A stretch of DNA of 64,000 bases from Ahaetulla prasina (Eukaryota; Chordata; Lepidosauria; Squamata; Colubridae): assembly GCF_028640845.1 (NCBI RefSeq), contig NC_080542.1:148799298-148863297 (forward strand). Reading direction: 5' to 3'. Positions 33,601 to 47,200 of this stretch are shown here, in pieces. The translations under genes were made by a program, and so were the position numbers. The stretch's first letter is position 1. Each line of letters begins with the position of its first letter. The notes below the pieces were generated by a model that saw nothing but the letters and a program-made list of their open reading frames with translations, made no database searches and was not told where the DNA came from.

Positions 33601-36513
33601 TTAATCCCTGCTTATCTGCATTTTCTTAATTTGATGGGATAATTGGTGTTCTCTGAGCTGGGTGGTTTTCTTGTAGACGTCTCATGACCCACCTAAGTAA
33701 TGTCATCATTGCTAGAAGGGTGGGGAGGGTTTGTTGAAATGAGGAGCAGCGGGGGAGGGGGATGGAAAATGGTCGTCAGTCACTTTTTTTCAGTGCTGTT
33801 GTAACTTTGGATGGTCCCTAAATGAATGGTCGTAAGTTGAGGACAGCCTATAAACCATGAAATTGCAATGCCAGCCGATTCAATTGAGCTACATCCAATT
33901 TTGATCATTTCTCTTGTCTTCCTGCCAAGGGGCCTTGCACTCCATGTTGGGAGCCATGGACAAACGAGTTTCTGAAGAGGTAAGAGTAATATAGGGGCTT
34001 TCCTTGTGAATTTTTTTTTGAGGGGGGAGCGGTTAGAGTATTGCTGTCTGCTTGATTGATTGGGGTTAATCCCTGTTTATCTGGGTTTCTCTTTCTGTGA
34101 GATCCTTGGTGCTCTCTGAGCTTGGTGCTTTGCTTACAGACGTTTCATGACCCAACTACGGAACAGCATCATTGCTGGAAGGATGGGAGGGTGTTGATTT
34201 CTGTTTATATACCATTGCTTGTCCTGGCTTGCTGCCACCGCCGCCTCCTCTCCATAAATCTCCCTGCCTTCCTACCCAGATGATGTTCCCTAGTTGGGTC
34301 ATGAGACGTCTGCAAGAAAATCCCCAAGCTCAGAGAGCACCCAGGACTCCTTGTTTCATCCCTGAGTGCATAAATATTCTCCTTTATTGGTATCGGTAAA
34401 CTCCTCCTCCTTGAATGTATAACTTCTCCCAAATCTGTCTTGTTTGGGTTTTTTTGGTGTTTTAGGGCATGAAAGTCTCCTGCACCCACTTCCAGTGTGC
34501 AGCCGGTGCCTTCACATACCTTCGGGACCACTTCCCCCATTCCTATAGCGTGGACATGAGTCACCAGATCCTGAACCTCAACATTAACCTCATGCTGGTA
34601 AGAAAGAGTCAGGATCGTGACTCCGATGCCCATCTCCCATCAGTTTTGCAGATGGGAATAGAATTTCCTGCTGTTAATTTGAACCTCCCAAGTCATCACG
34701 GCCGTTCCTTCTTCCTCTGGCCATTAAGGGAGCAAGGGCTCCGGCCTTCCTTATCTAATGGATCCATTAGGACCAGTTCTTCTTCATTTTCTCCTCAGGC
34801 TGTTAAGTGGCCGAGGGTTAAAGTTAAGGGCAGGGCAGGACGCCAGAGCCGAGGACGACTACGCAGCCTCTGTTTATCGCTCACGGGCTTTGGGAGGAAG
34901 CAGGAGGTGCGACCTGGTCAGGTGCACCCCCAGTGTAAGTGTCCTCCTTCTCCATCCAGGGTCAAGCTCAGGAATGTCTCCTGGAGAAGTCCATGCTGGA
35001 CAACCGGAAGAGCTTCCTGGTGGCCAGGATCAGCGCCCAGGTGAGTCTCTGGGCAGCCTTGGAATGGGAAGGGACGGCCCCCTGGGCAAATCCATTTTAT
35101 TTTATTTTACTTTAGCTTTTTTAAAAAAAATAATTTGATTTTGTTTTATTTATTTTATTTTATATTTTATTATTTTTATTTTCATTTATTTTATTAATTT
35201 TTATTTTCTTTTGTCTTTTATTTTTTTCTTTTCTTTGATTTCTTTGATTATATTTATTTTTAAATTTTCTTTTTATTTTATTTTGTGATATCATTTTATT
35301 ATTTTTTTACTTTTACTTTACTTATATATGTATGTACGTATGTATGTATGTAAGGGACATGGTGGCTCGGGCTAGGACATTGAACTTGTTGATCGAAAGG
35401 TAGGCAGCTCAGTGGTTCGAATCCCTAGTGTTGCCGTGTAACGGGGTGAGCTCCCGTGACTTGTCCCAGCTTCTGCCAACCTAGCAGTTTCAAAAGCACG
35501 TAAAAATGCAAGGAGAAAAAATAGGGACCACCTTTGGTGGGAAGGGAACAGCGTTCCATGTGCCTCTGGCGTTGAGTCATGCCGGCCACATGACCACGGA
35601 GACGTCTTCGGACAGCGCTGGCTCTTCGGCTTTGAAACGGAGATGAGCAGCGCCCCCTAGAGTCGGCAACAACTAGCATGTATGTGCGAGGGGAACCTTT
35701 ACCTTTATATGTGTGTGTGTGTGTGTGTTTTTGTAGGATTTCATAGGTATAGGTATGTAGGTCTTGGCATATTCGGGTCTTTTCCCGTGTATGGTTGAGA
35801 GTATCTTGGCGACGTTTTGACGAGGTCTCACTCATCATCTTCAGGCTGGTGCTTTCGGCTTCGGGCTTTGCTCACAGAAGCACGAAGCATGAAGCTGAAA
35901 GCACCAGCCTGAAGATGATGAGTGAGACCTTGTCAAAACGTCGCCAAGATACTCTCAACCATACACACACACACACACACACTCACTGTGCAGTTTAGTA
36001 CTGTAATTTTATAAATAACTCAAGAGAACCCCTTCCTCCTCCGGTCTTCCTTTCAACAATAACCCTGTGAGGTGGGTGGGACTGACAGAGAAGGACTGGC
36101 CCAGAGTCACTCAGCTGGCTTTCCTGCCTAAGGCGGGACTAGAACTCCCAATCTCCTGGTGATTGGCTGAAAGTCCCTCAGCCGTCTTTCATGCTTGAAA
36201 TGGGATTTGAACTCTCTTCCAAGGTGGTGGATTACTACAAAGAGGCCTGCCGTGCTTTGGAGAACTCCGACACGGCCTCCCTGCTGGGAAAAATCCAGAA
36301 GGACTGGAAGAAACTGGTGCAGATGAAGATCTATTATTTTGCCGCTGTGGCCCATGTGAGTATTTAGTATTTATACAACCCTCTTGGCATTGAGACTCCC
36401 CATTGGCTGCATCTCCTCGGACAACTTCATACTTTTGCAACATCTAAAGCAGGGTTTTTCAACTTCAGACATGGGTGGAGTGCTAACTCCCAGAATTCCC
36501 CAGCCAGCATGCT

Positions 36514-36552
<39 letters not shown>

Positions 36553-39500
36553 TTATATTTGTATACCGCCCATCTCCCGAAGGACTCAGGGCGGTTCACA
36601 GCCAATAAAACAACAGAAAATATATAATACATATAAAACAGCAAAAAGAATAGAAAATTAATTCAATTGATGGCCTAAAACTTTTAAATACAAATTTAAA
36701 ACCCTGTTTAAAACCCCTAATTTAAAAAACAAATTAAAGCTTCGTTCACGCCAGTCCTGCTCTTCGAAACAGCAACGTCTTCAGCTCGCGACGGAAGGAC
36801 CTGAGGTCGGGGAGTTGACGAAGCCCCAGAGGGAGCTCGTTCCAGAGGGTAGGAGCCCCCACAGAGAAGGCCCTCCCCCTGGATGTCGCCAGCTGACATT
36901 GTTTAGCTGATGGTATCCGAAGGAGGCCCTCTCTGTGAGAGCGCACTGGTCGGTGAGAGGCTAATGGTGACAGTAGGCGGTCCTGTAAATATCCTGGCCC
37001 TAAGCCATGGAGCACTTTAAAGGTGATAACAAGTACCTTGAAGTGAACCCGGAAGACCACCGGGAGCCAGTGCAGATTACGCAGGAGGGGTGTTATATGG
37101 GAGCCACAAGGAGCTCCCTCTATCACCCGCACAGCCGCATTCTGGACCAGTTGGAGTCTCCGGGTACCCTTCAAGGGGAGCCCCATGTAGAGAGCATTAC
37201 AGTAGTCCAGGCGGGATGTAACAAGGGCATGAGCGACCGTGCATAAGGAAGCCCGATCCAGAAAGGGGCGTAACTGGCGTATCAGGCGAACCTGATGAAA
37301 AGCTCCCCTGGTGACGGCCATCATATGATCTTCTAAAGACAGCCGTGCATCCAGGAGGACGCCCAGATTGCGAGCCCTTTCCGTGGGGGCCAATAGCTCG
37401 CCCCCAATGGTCAGCGATGGAATTAGCTGACTGTACCGGGCCGCCGGCATCCACAGCCACTCGGTCTTGGTGGGATTGAGTCTGAGTCTGTTCCTCCCCA
37501 TCCAGACCCGTACGGCCTCCAGGCACTGGGACATCACTTCAACAGCCTCGTTGGGGTGGTTAGGGGTGGAAATATAGAGCTGAGTATCAGCGTATAGATG
37601 ACAACTCACCCCAAGACCACGGATGATCTCACCCAGCGGCTTCATATAGATGTTGAACAGAAGAGGCGAGAGAACCGACCCTTGCGGCACCCCACATAAG
37701 AGGCACCTCGGGGTCGATCTCTGTCCCCCTGTCAACACCGTCTGCGACCGGTCGGAGAGGTAGGAGGAGAACCACCAATGAACAGTGCCCCCCACTCCAA
37801 GTCCCCCGAGCCGGCGCAGCAGGATACCATGATCGATGGTATCAAAAGCCGCTGAGAGATCTAATAGGACCAGGACAGAGGAACAACCTCTGTCCCGAGC
37901 CCTCAAGAGATCATCAACCAACGCGACCAAGGCTGTTTCCGTGCTGTAACCAGGCCGGAAACCGGACTGGAACGGATCAAGATAGACAGTTTCATCCAGG
38001 TACTGGGGCAACTGTCGTGCAACCACACTCTCGACAACCTTTGCCACAAAGCGAAGGTTGGAGACCGGACGATAATTTGCTAAAATAGCTGGGTCCATGG
38101 AAGGCTTCTTGAGGAGGGGCCTCACCACCACCTCTTTCAAGGCGGCAGGGAAAACACCCTCCATCAAAGAAGCGTTCACAATTTTCTGGAGCCAGCCTCG
38201 TGTCACCTCCCGAGTGGCCAGTACCAACCAGGAGGGACATGGGTCCAATAAACATGTGGTCGCATTCAATCCCCCCATTAACCTGTCCATGTCCTCAGGA
38301 GCCACAGAATCAAACTCATCCCAGATAGTAACATCAAGACCTGCCTCTCCCATCCCACCCGGATCTACCCAATCTGTGTCCAACCCTTCCCGAATCTGAG
38401 CGATTTTATCAAACAGATATTGTCCAAATTCCTCAGCTCGACCCTCTAAGGGATCCTCTACCGCTCCCTGATGGAGGAGCGAGCGGGTCACCCTAAACAG
38501 GGCGGCTGGGCGGTTATCTGCTGATGCAATGAGGTTGGAAAAATACTCCCGTTTTGCCAGCCTCATCGCCACTAGATAGGTCCGAATTTGAGACCTAACT
38601 AGTGTCCGGTCAGATTCGGAGCGGCTGGCCCTCCAGATACTCTCTAGGCGTCTTTTCCGGCACTTCATCTCCCTCAGCCCCTTGGAGTACCAAGGGGCTA
38701 AACGAGACCGGCACCAGGTCAGAGGCCGCAAAGGCACGACTCGATCTAGAGCACCAGCCGCCGCCCGATCCCAGGCGGCGACCAGAGCTCCAGCCGAGTC
38801 GTGGGCTAAATCCTCAGGGAATGGGCCAAGCTCCATCTGGAACCTTCCAGGGTCCATCAGGCGCCTGGGACGGAACCAGCGAATCGATTCCGTCTCCCTG
38901 CGGCGGGGGTCGGCGGTTCGAAAGTCCAGCTGAAAGAACGAATGATCTGACCATGACAGGGGTCTGATAACTAACTCCCCTAATTCCAGATCATTCAACC
39001 ACTGTCCAGAGACAAAAATCAAATCTAGAGTGTTTCCCCCGATGTGAGTGGGGTCGTTCACTAACTGGGTCAGGTTCAAGGCCGTCATGGAAGCCATGAA
39101 CTCCCGAGCTGATGTAGATGCTATCCCCACCGACGGCAGATTGAAATCCCCCATGACCATAAGCCTGGGGATCTCTACTGCCGTCCCGGCGACCACCTCC
39201 AACAGCTCAGGCAGGGTTTCTGTCACGCAGCAAGGAGCTAGGTATGTGATCAGTAAACCCACCTGAACCCCACGGCCCCACTTCACAAGGAGGGACTCAC
39301 ATCCAGTTATCTGTGGCACAGTGATCTCTCTCGGCTCAAGACTCTCGTTGATAATAACCGCCACTCCCCCACCCCTACCCTGGGCCCTGGCCTGATGGAA
39401 CGCACGGAAACCTGGTGGGCACATCTCTATCAGGGGAACCCCCCCTTCCGTGCCCAACCAGGTCTCCGAAATGCCAATCAGGTCCGCACCCCCCTCCTGT

Positions 39501-42500
39501 ATAAGATCGGAGATGAGGGGGGCTTTATTTATAACGGACCTGGCATTGCATAACATCAGGCGAAGGTCCAGCTTCTGAGGATTTAAGCCACTCGGGGAAC
39601 GGGAAACTATCGGGGGACCGGAGTGCGCAATCGCTCGTAGATAGCGCGGGCGCACTCCCCGAACCTGATATGGGCCCCCGCGTCCGCCTTTAAAAGGGGA
39701 GGACTTCAACTCCCAGAATTCAGTGTTTTGTGGACACACTTAAGATGTCTTGCTTTTCTCCTTCCTTGTTTCTTTTTTTCCTTCCTTCCTCCCTCCCCCT
39801 TCTCTTTCCTTCCTCCTCCTTTTTTCTGCTTCCTTTTTTCCTTCCCTCCTTCCCTTTTCTCCTTCCTCCCGTTCTCCATTCCCTTCTTTCCTCTTTCCCC
39901 CTCCTTCCCTTTCTTCCTCTTCTCTTTTCTTTCCTTCCTTGCTTTCTCCTTCCTTTTCTCTGCTTCCTTTTTCCTGCTCTCCCTCCCACTCTTCCTTCCC
40001 TTCTTTTCTCCCCTTCCTTCTTCCGTCCCTCCCTCCTTTCCCTCTTTCCCCCTCCCTCCCTGTTTTGTCTCCTCCCTCCCTCCCTTCCTTCCCTTTGTCC
40101 TCCTCTCTCCCTCCCCAAAGTTACACATGGGAAAACAGGCAGAGGAGCAGCAGAAGTATGGCGAGAGGGTAAGTTGGCCAGACCCTTCCCCAAAATCTGA
40201 TCCTTGGGCTGGTGGATGTGGTCTCCTGGTTTTGATAGACAGCCCCCGGCCCTTCGACCCTGTCTGCCATTGAACCTGTGGGGAACCGTCAATTATGGCC
40301 AAAACAATCCTAGAAGGAATGAGAACCAGGTCAGATACAAGGGAGGTGCTCAACTTACGACGGTTCGCTTAGCAACAACTCAAAGTTGCAACAGCACTGA
40401 AAAAAAGCCCTCAGGATCATTTTTCACAACTGATTCGTATTTATGATGGTCGTAACATTGCAAGGCCGCCTGATACCCTGTTGTGACCTTTGGACAAGGG
40501 TGGAAGCCAGATTCGCTTAACCATCATGTTACAGGGAGTCCTGGACTTACAACGGTTCCGTCGTGTCCCACTCCGACGAACGAATCAAGGAAGTCAGTAA
40601 CAAATTTGGCAACAAAGCCTCTGCAGCTTGCCAAGTTCCTTCGAGGTTTATCAGGGCAGGCAGGAGTCCAAGTTGTGACTTCAGCAATAGGATCCGATAT
40701 CAGCAAACTAGATAAGACTTTGTTTGACTCAAGGTTGGAATGCCAAAAGCAGGTCCTTTATATAGGCTGTGGGGTGTGGCTCCATGACTCAGCATTTATC
40801 CAGGCCTGCCCCACCCCTCCTTCTGCTGGCGTCGCCTCTCAGATCTCCGGAAGCGAGGGTCTACCCAATCTGAATTGTCTTCAGCTGGATCTGCTGTCAG
40901 CTTCTGGGAAAGGGAGGGATCAGAGGGAGTAGGGCCGAGTAATTCCAGCACCTGGCTGAGCCAAAGGAACACACGCTGTATGAGAGAGGTTTATTGGGCT
41001 TGTCCTTTCACTCCTGGAATCCTCTCCGGGCATGGGGCCAGGGCTGGGGGCTGGAGGCATGACAGGCCGTTCATCTTCATTATCAGACTTGGAGTCTGAT
41101 AAAAGGCCCGGTTGGAGACGGGAGGGGCCTGGCTGAGGAGAGGAGGGAGGACGAGTCACAACAGGTTCGCTTAGCAACCGCTCGTAGTTGCAGTGGCGGT
41201 GAAAAAAGGGACTTAGGACTGTTCTTCACAATTAATGACCCTACGGTCACGTGATCAAAATTCAGATGCTCAGCCATTGACTTGTATTTACGACGGTCAC
41301 AGCATCCCAAGGGTCATATGATCCTCTTTTGCAACCTCTGGTCACAAAGTCAAGGGGGAATCCAGATTCACTTAACGACCATGTTCTTCACTTAACGACT
41401 GCTGCAATTCACTTGGCAACTGGGGGCAGAAAGGTTGTAAAATGGGGCAAAATTCACTTAACAGATGTCCCGCTTAGTGATGTAGTTTTGGGGCTCAATT
41501 GCATTCGTAAGTCAAGGATTTTCCTGTATGTTCTTCCGACCAGTTACAAAATAGGATGAAGCTCATTTAACCCATGTCTCACTAACAACAGAAAATAGGG
41601 GCTCGATTACGATCAAAAATCGAGGACTTTCTATATTTTCTTCTGAGCAGTTGGACAACAGGGTGAAAATCACTTAACTCATGTCTCACTTAGCGATGGA
41701 ATTTTGGTGCTCAATTGTGGTCGTTAAGCCGAGGTCTTAAGTTTTTCCAACCGGTTATAAAATAGGGCAAAACTCATTTAACCCATGTTTCGCTTAGCGA
41801 TGGAAAACTGGGTCGTAAGTCGAGGATTAGCTATATTTTCTTCCAACCGGTTATGAAAGAGGGTGGAACTCATTTAGCCCGTGTTTCACTTTGCGATGGA
41901 AAATTGGGCCTCGATGCTTGTAAATCGAGGACTTACCCAGAATTTCCTTCCTGACCGGTTGGAAAAAAACAGCGACAAAGGCCACCGCCATGCGGGGGCT
42001 GGATCTTCTCTTTCCAGCAGGTCCCCTGAGCAAAGAGACCCCCAAAACCTGGTTTGAGAAAACAAACCTGGTTTGAAAAAGCAGCCGATTGAATCTCTGA
42101 TCCCTTTGCAGGTCACCTACTTCCAGAGCGCCCTGGATAAACTCAACGAAGCCATCCGGTTGGCCAAGGTAAGACTTTGTTCCTCGTCCTCGCCTCCTCT
42201 CTCCCTTGACCCCATTTTCTGCGGGGTGTGTGGTTTAATATCAACATTTGGGGCTTTAAAATCCAGCTGCTTCACTCTGGGCCAAATGATTGGATGATCA
42301 GTATAATTATGAGAGAATAAAATGGAGCTCCATGGAAGGGTGGGGCTCATCGGGTTCCCCTAAGAATCTCGTGGCTTCCTTGCAGACGTCTCACGACCCA
42401 ACTAGGGAACGTCATCCTTGGTAGGAGGGAGGGAGGGAGTGCAGAAAGGAGGAGGACGAGGAAAGATTGTGTGGTCCCTGGTGCGCTCTGATCTGGGTGG

Positions 42501-43877
42501 TTTCCTTACAGACGTTTCATGACCCGGTTAGGGAACATGATGAGTGCCAGAAGGGAGGAGGAAGGGGTAGAAGGGAGTGGGGTTTGTGGAGAGGAGGAAG
42601 AAGAGGACGAGGAAAAAGATTGTGGGGTCCCTGGTGTTCTCTGAGCTGGGTGGTTTTTTTGCAGATGCCAACTAGGAAACGTAAGGCAGGAGGAAGTGGA
42701 GGAGGAGGAGGAAAGACCATTAGGGCTAGAAGGCAGTGGGGTTTGTGGAGACAAAAAGGTGGAGTAGAGGAGGAGGGGGAGGACAATCGGGTCCTTCAGT
42801 GATCTCTGAGCTGGATGGTTCCCTTGCAGACATTTCATGACCCGTCTAGGGAACGTCATCAGTGCTAGAAGGAGTGTGGGGTTTGCGAAGGGAAGGATAA
42901 GAGATAGAGAGAGGAGTAGAAGGAGGAGGAATATTGTGGGGTCTTTGGGGCTCTCTGAGCTGGGTAGTTTTCTTGCAGACGTTTTAGGACCCAACTGGGT
43001 GACGCTAAGGTGGCTCAGGGGCTAAGATGCTGAGCTTGTCAATCGAAAGGTCGGCAGCTCAGTGGTTCGAATCCCCAGTGCTGCCGTGTAATGGGGTGAG
43101 CTCCTGTTACTTGTCCCAGCTTCTGCCAACCTAGCAGTTCAAAAGCACGTAAAAAATGCAAGTAGAAAAAATAGGGACCACCTTTGGTGGGAAGGGAACA
43201 GCGTTCCGTGCGCCTTTGGCGTTGAGTCATGCCGGCCACATGACCACGGAGACGTCTTCGGACAGCGCTGGCTTTTTGGCTTTGAAACGGAGATGAGCAC
43301 CGCCCCCTAGAGTCGGCAACGACTAGCACAAATGTGCGAGGGGAACCTTTCCCTTTCCTTTAGGTGACACCATCGGTGCTGAAGATGTTATCTAGCTGGG
43401 TAAGAAAACATTGGCAGACAGATAAATACCTTTGCACTTAACTATGATAAATGTCTTTGGGTTTATTAATTTGTGATATCTCTCAATTAGTCTGTGATCA
43501 ATATCTTTGAATTGAGCTAGTGAGGCAAGGAAAATAGGTGTATATATATATATAAAACAGATATATATATATTTCATATTTCGTAACAACAGAGTTGGAA
43601 GGGACCTTGGAAGTCTTCTAGTCCAACCCCCTGCCCAGGCAGGAAACCCTACACCATATATGTGTGTGTGTGTGTTTTGTATATGTGTGTGTATATACAT
43701 ATATTATGTATATTTGTTTTCTGAGGTTTTCGCGGGTATTTGTATGTAGGTTTTTGGTTATTCGGGTTTTCTCCCGCGTAAAATTAGAAGTGTCTTGGCG
43801 ACATTTTGACGAAGTCTCATTCGTTACAGCTTCGTGCTTCTAGGAGCAATGTATGATCGCAGCTGTTTCTTCCTTTT

Positions 43878-43919
<42 letters not shown>

Positions 43920-44156
43920 TCTTTGGTTGTTCGGGTTTTCTCCCGTGTAAAATTGGAAGTGTCTTGGCGACGTTTCGTGAGTCTCATTCGTCATCTTCAG
44001 GCTTGAGCTTCGTGCTTCTGGGAGCAAAGTGTGATCGCAGCTGTTTCTTCCTTTTAACTGCTAGTGGGGGTTTGAACTGATTGGGTGGGAGCTTGGCTGT
44101 GCTTTGATTGGATGGGGGGTTGTGCTCTGATTGGATGGGTGTGTGTCCTGTTTGGG

Positions 44157-44202
<46 letters not shown>

Positions 44203-47200
44203 GGTCTTTGGTTGTTCGGGTTTTCTCCCGTCTCATTCGTCATCTTCAGGCTTCAGCTTCGTGCTTCTGGGAGCAATGTGTGATCGCAGCTGTTTCTTCC
44301 TTTTAACTGCTAGTGGGGGTTTGAACTGATTGGGTGGGAGCTTGGCTGTGCTCTGATTGGATGGGGTTTTTTTTGTGCTCTGATTGGATGGGCGTGTGTC
44401 CTGTTTGGGTGTGCTTCTGGGTGGATGTGTGGTGGTGACATCCTGTGTGGACCTCGTGAGTGTGGGTCTGGTGTCATTCCTCGTGTTAGGGACACGTTTG
44501 TCAATAAGGCAGGTTTCAAATGGCTGGTAGGCGGGAGGTATCATCTCGTTTGTTCATGCTGTGTGGGCGTTTTTCTATCTCGATGGCTTCTCTGATTATT
44601 CTGTTGTTAAAGTGTTCAGTTTTGGCGATAGTTCTGGTCTTTTTAAAGTCAATATCGTGTCCTGTGACTTTAAAGTGTTGGACCAGGGAAGAAGTTGGTT
44701 CCTCTTTTTTGAATGAGTTCTTGTGTTCTTCAATGCGTGCACTTATTCTTCTGTTGGTTTGTCCAATGTATGTGGTGGGGCAGGCGGTGCATGGGATTTC
44801 ATATACTCCTTGATTTTCTAACTCAATTTTGTCTTTGGGGTTTCTTAGGATGGTGGATATTTTGTGGTTTGTGCAGAATGCTGTCTTGATGTTATGTTTG
44901 TGGAGGATCTTGCTGATTCTGTCTGTGGTGCCTTTTATATATGGGAGGAGGGCTGTGCCATTTTCTTGCTCTCTGTCTTGGGTTTTAGTGGGGGGTTCTT
45001 TTTGGATTAGTTTGGTAATCTTATTTCTCTGGAATCCATTGGATGTTAGTACGTTTGTGAGAGTGTGTAGTTCGGTTTTTAGGTGTTGTTCGTCAGCTAA
45101 GCATTTTGTTCTAGAGATGAGTGTCTTGGCTCTGAGTTGATCTGTGCTGGGTGGTGGTGTGAGAGTGCATGCAGATAGCGGTTTGTGTGTGTTTTCTTCT
45201 GGTAGATGGTGTGTCCTAGGGAGCCATTGGGTTTCTTGTAGACTAAGACATCTAGGAAGGGAAGTTGGTTGTTAACTTCTGTTTCCATGGTGAACTGTAT
45301 TTTGGGGTGTAGGCTATTGAGGTGTGTGAGGAAGTTTTCAAGTTTTCTTCCCGTGTGGCCAGATTATGAAGGTGTCGTCTACGTATCTGAGCCAGAGTTT
45401 GGGTTTGTGATCAGATTTTTCTAGTGCTTGGGTTTCAAAGTGTTCCATGTAGAGGTTGGCAATGACAGGTGAGAGGGGTGATCCCATGGGTGCGCCTTCT
45501 ATTTGTTTGTATTTTTGTCCGTTATAGATGAAGTATGTGTTGGATAGGCAGTGGTTGGTCAGATCTAGTATGTGCTTGGGGGGGTTATATTTGTTTTGGA
45601 TAGCTGTCAAGGCTTCTTTGATTGGCACTTGGGTGAAGAGGGATATGACATCAAAGCTCACGAGTAGGTCGCTGGGCTGTAAGTTTTGTTTCTTTATGAT
45701 CTCTATGAACTGGAATGAGTTTTTTACGTGTGAGGCGATGGATTCTGCATAGGGCTGTAGTTGTTTGGCGAGAAATTTGGCTAGGTTTTGTAGAGGTGAG
45801 CCTATGGAGCTGACTATGGGTCTGAGTGGGGTTCCTTCTTTGTGTATCTTGGGGAGGCCGTAGAGCTTAGGGCATCTGGATGATTTCTCTCTGGGAATGA
45901 TTCTTTGTTGGATTTCTTCGCTGATGGGGGAGGCTTTTATTTTGGATCTAGTGTATTTTGCTAGGTAGGTGGTGGGGTCTGTTTTTAGGGGCTTGTATGC
46001 AGGGTCTTGGAGTAGGTTGGTTAATTTGGTTTGGTAGTCAGATGTGTTCATAACCACCGTGGCGTTGCCCTTGTCTGCTGGTAGGATTATTATGCTGGTA
46101 TCTTTTTTCAGGTTAAGTAGTGCTGTCTGTTCCTCTTTGGGTAAGTTGCTTTTGGGTGGCTTGCTGCTGCAGAGGATGTTGGTGATTTGAGTCTGATTTT
46201 GTTAGCGTCATCGGGTTGATTTTGGTCAGGCTGGTTTCAACTCCATATAATGGTCTCAGTGGGGATGTATTTGGGAGTGACTGCAAAGTTGAATCCTTTG
46301 GAAAGGACATCGGTTTCAGCTTTGGTGAGGATCCTATCTGAGATGTTATGCACTGTTTGTTTCATGTGTTGCTGTGAGGGTGGAGGGTTTGTTTCTGGCG
46401 TTCTTGTAGTCTTGAGTTTGTTGGTGTGCGTGTCTGTCTTGAGGGTGGTCTGTGTTTCGCCTCCAGACGGCAAGTTGTTTGGATTTGTCCCAAAGTGCGG
46501 GTGCATCTTGTTGCTGAGTTTGAGGTGAAGTGTGAGGAGATCTTTGTTGATTTGATCTAGGAGGAATCTTTTGTGTGAAGTTCATTTCTGATTAAGGCCA
46601 ATTCTGTTCTTTTTAGGATCGTTTGGTGGCTGCAGAGTTGGAGTGGAATTTCAATTGGAAGCATTTGGGGATTAAATTTTCATCAGCAGTTTAAGTAGGA
46701 ATGCGAGGTCACATAAAATGGAAGCTCTTTGGACTTCTAGTTTTCATAGGTCCTGGTCAGATGGTGGATTTCCTCCCGTAGAGGTGCAATATTTGTTTTC
46801 TGAGGTTTTCACGGGTGTTTGTATATAGGTCTTTGGTTGTTGGGTTTTCTCCGTGTAAAATTGGAAGTGTCTTGGCGACGTTTGCAGTCTCATTCGTCAT
46901 CTTCAGGCTTCAACCGTGCTTCTGGGAGCAATGTGTGATCGCAGCTGTTTCTTCCTTTTAACTGCTAGTGGGGGTTTGAACTGATTGGGTGGGAGCTTGG
47001 CTGTGCTCTGATTGGATGGGGTTTTTTCTGTGCTCTGATTGGCTGGGGGTGTGTCCTGTGTTGGTGGGGGCTTGGTTGTGCTCAGTCTAATCTGTGCTGC
47101 AGGGGGATTTGAGCTGGTGAGCTGCACTGCTGCTGTTTGGCTTCGTGTTCGTGGTCGGGCTACATCTTCGAGTGGTGACAGTCTGCTGCATGTATGGATT

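Noticed and set aside
35360..35440. tRNA gene suggested by box A and box B-like sequences (also 43003-43080 and 15290-15367)
   Set aside because: These are heads of Sauria-type SINEs; the cloverleaf is degraded and the rest of each copy is SINE body.
36746..39739. 997-codon minus-strand frame as a host gene
   Set aside because: Endonuclease-RT motif order and LINE 3' tail identify an L2 retrotransposon.
42340..43000. Direct repeats with regular spacing as a CRISPR array
   Set aside because: Eukaryotic genome, units diverged, spacers themselves repetitive and no cas genes.
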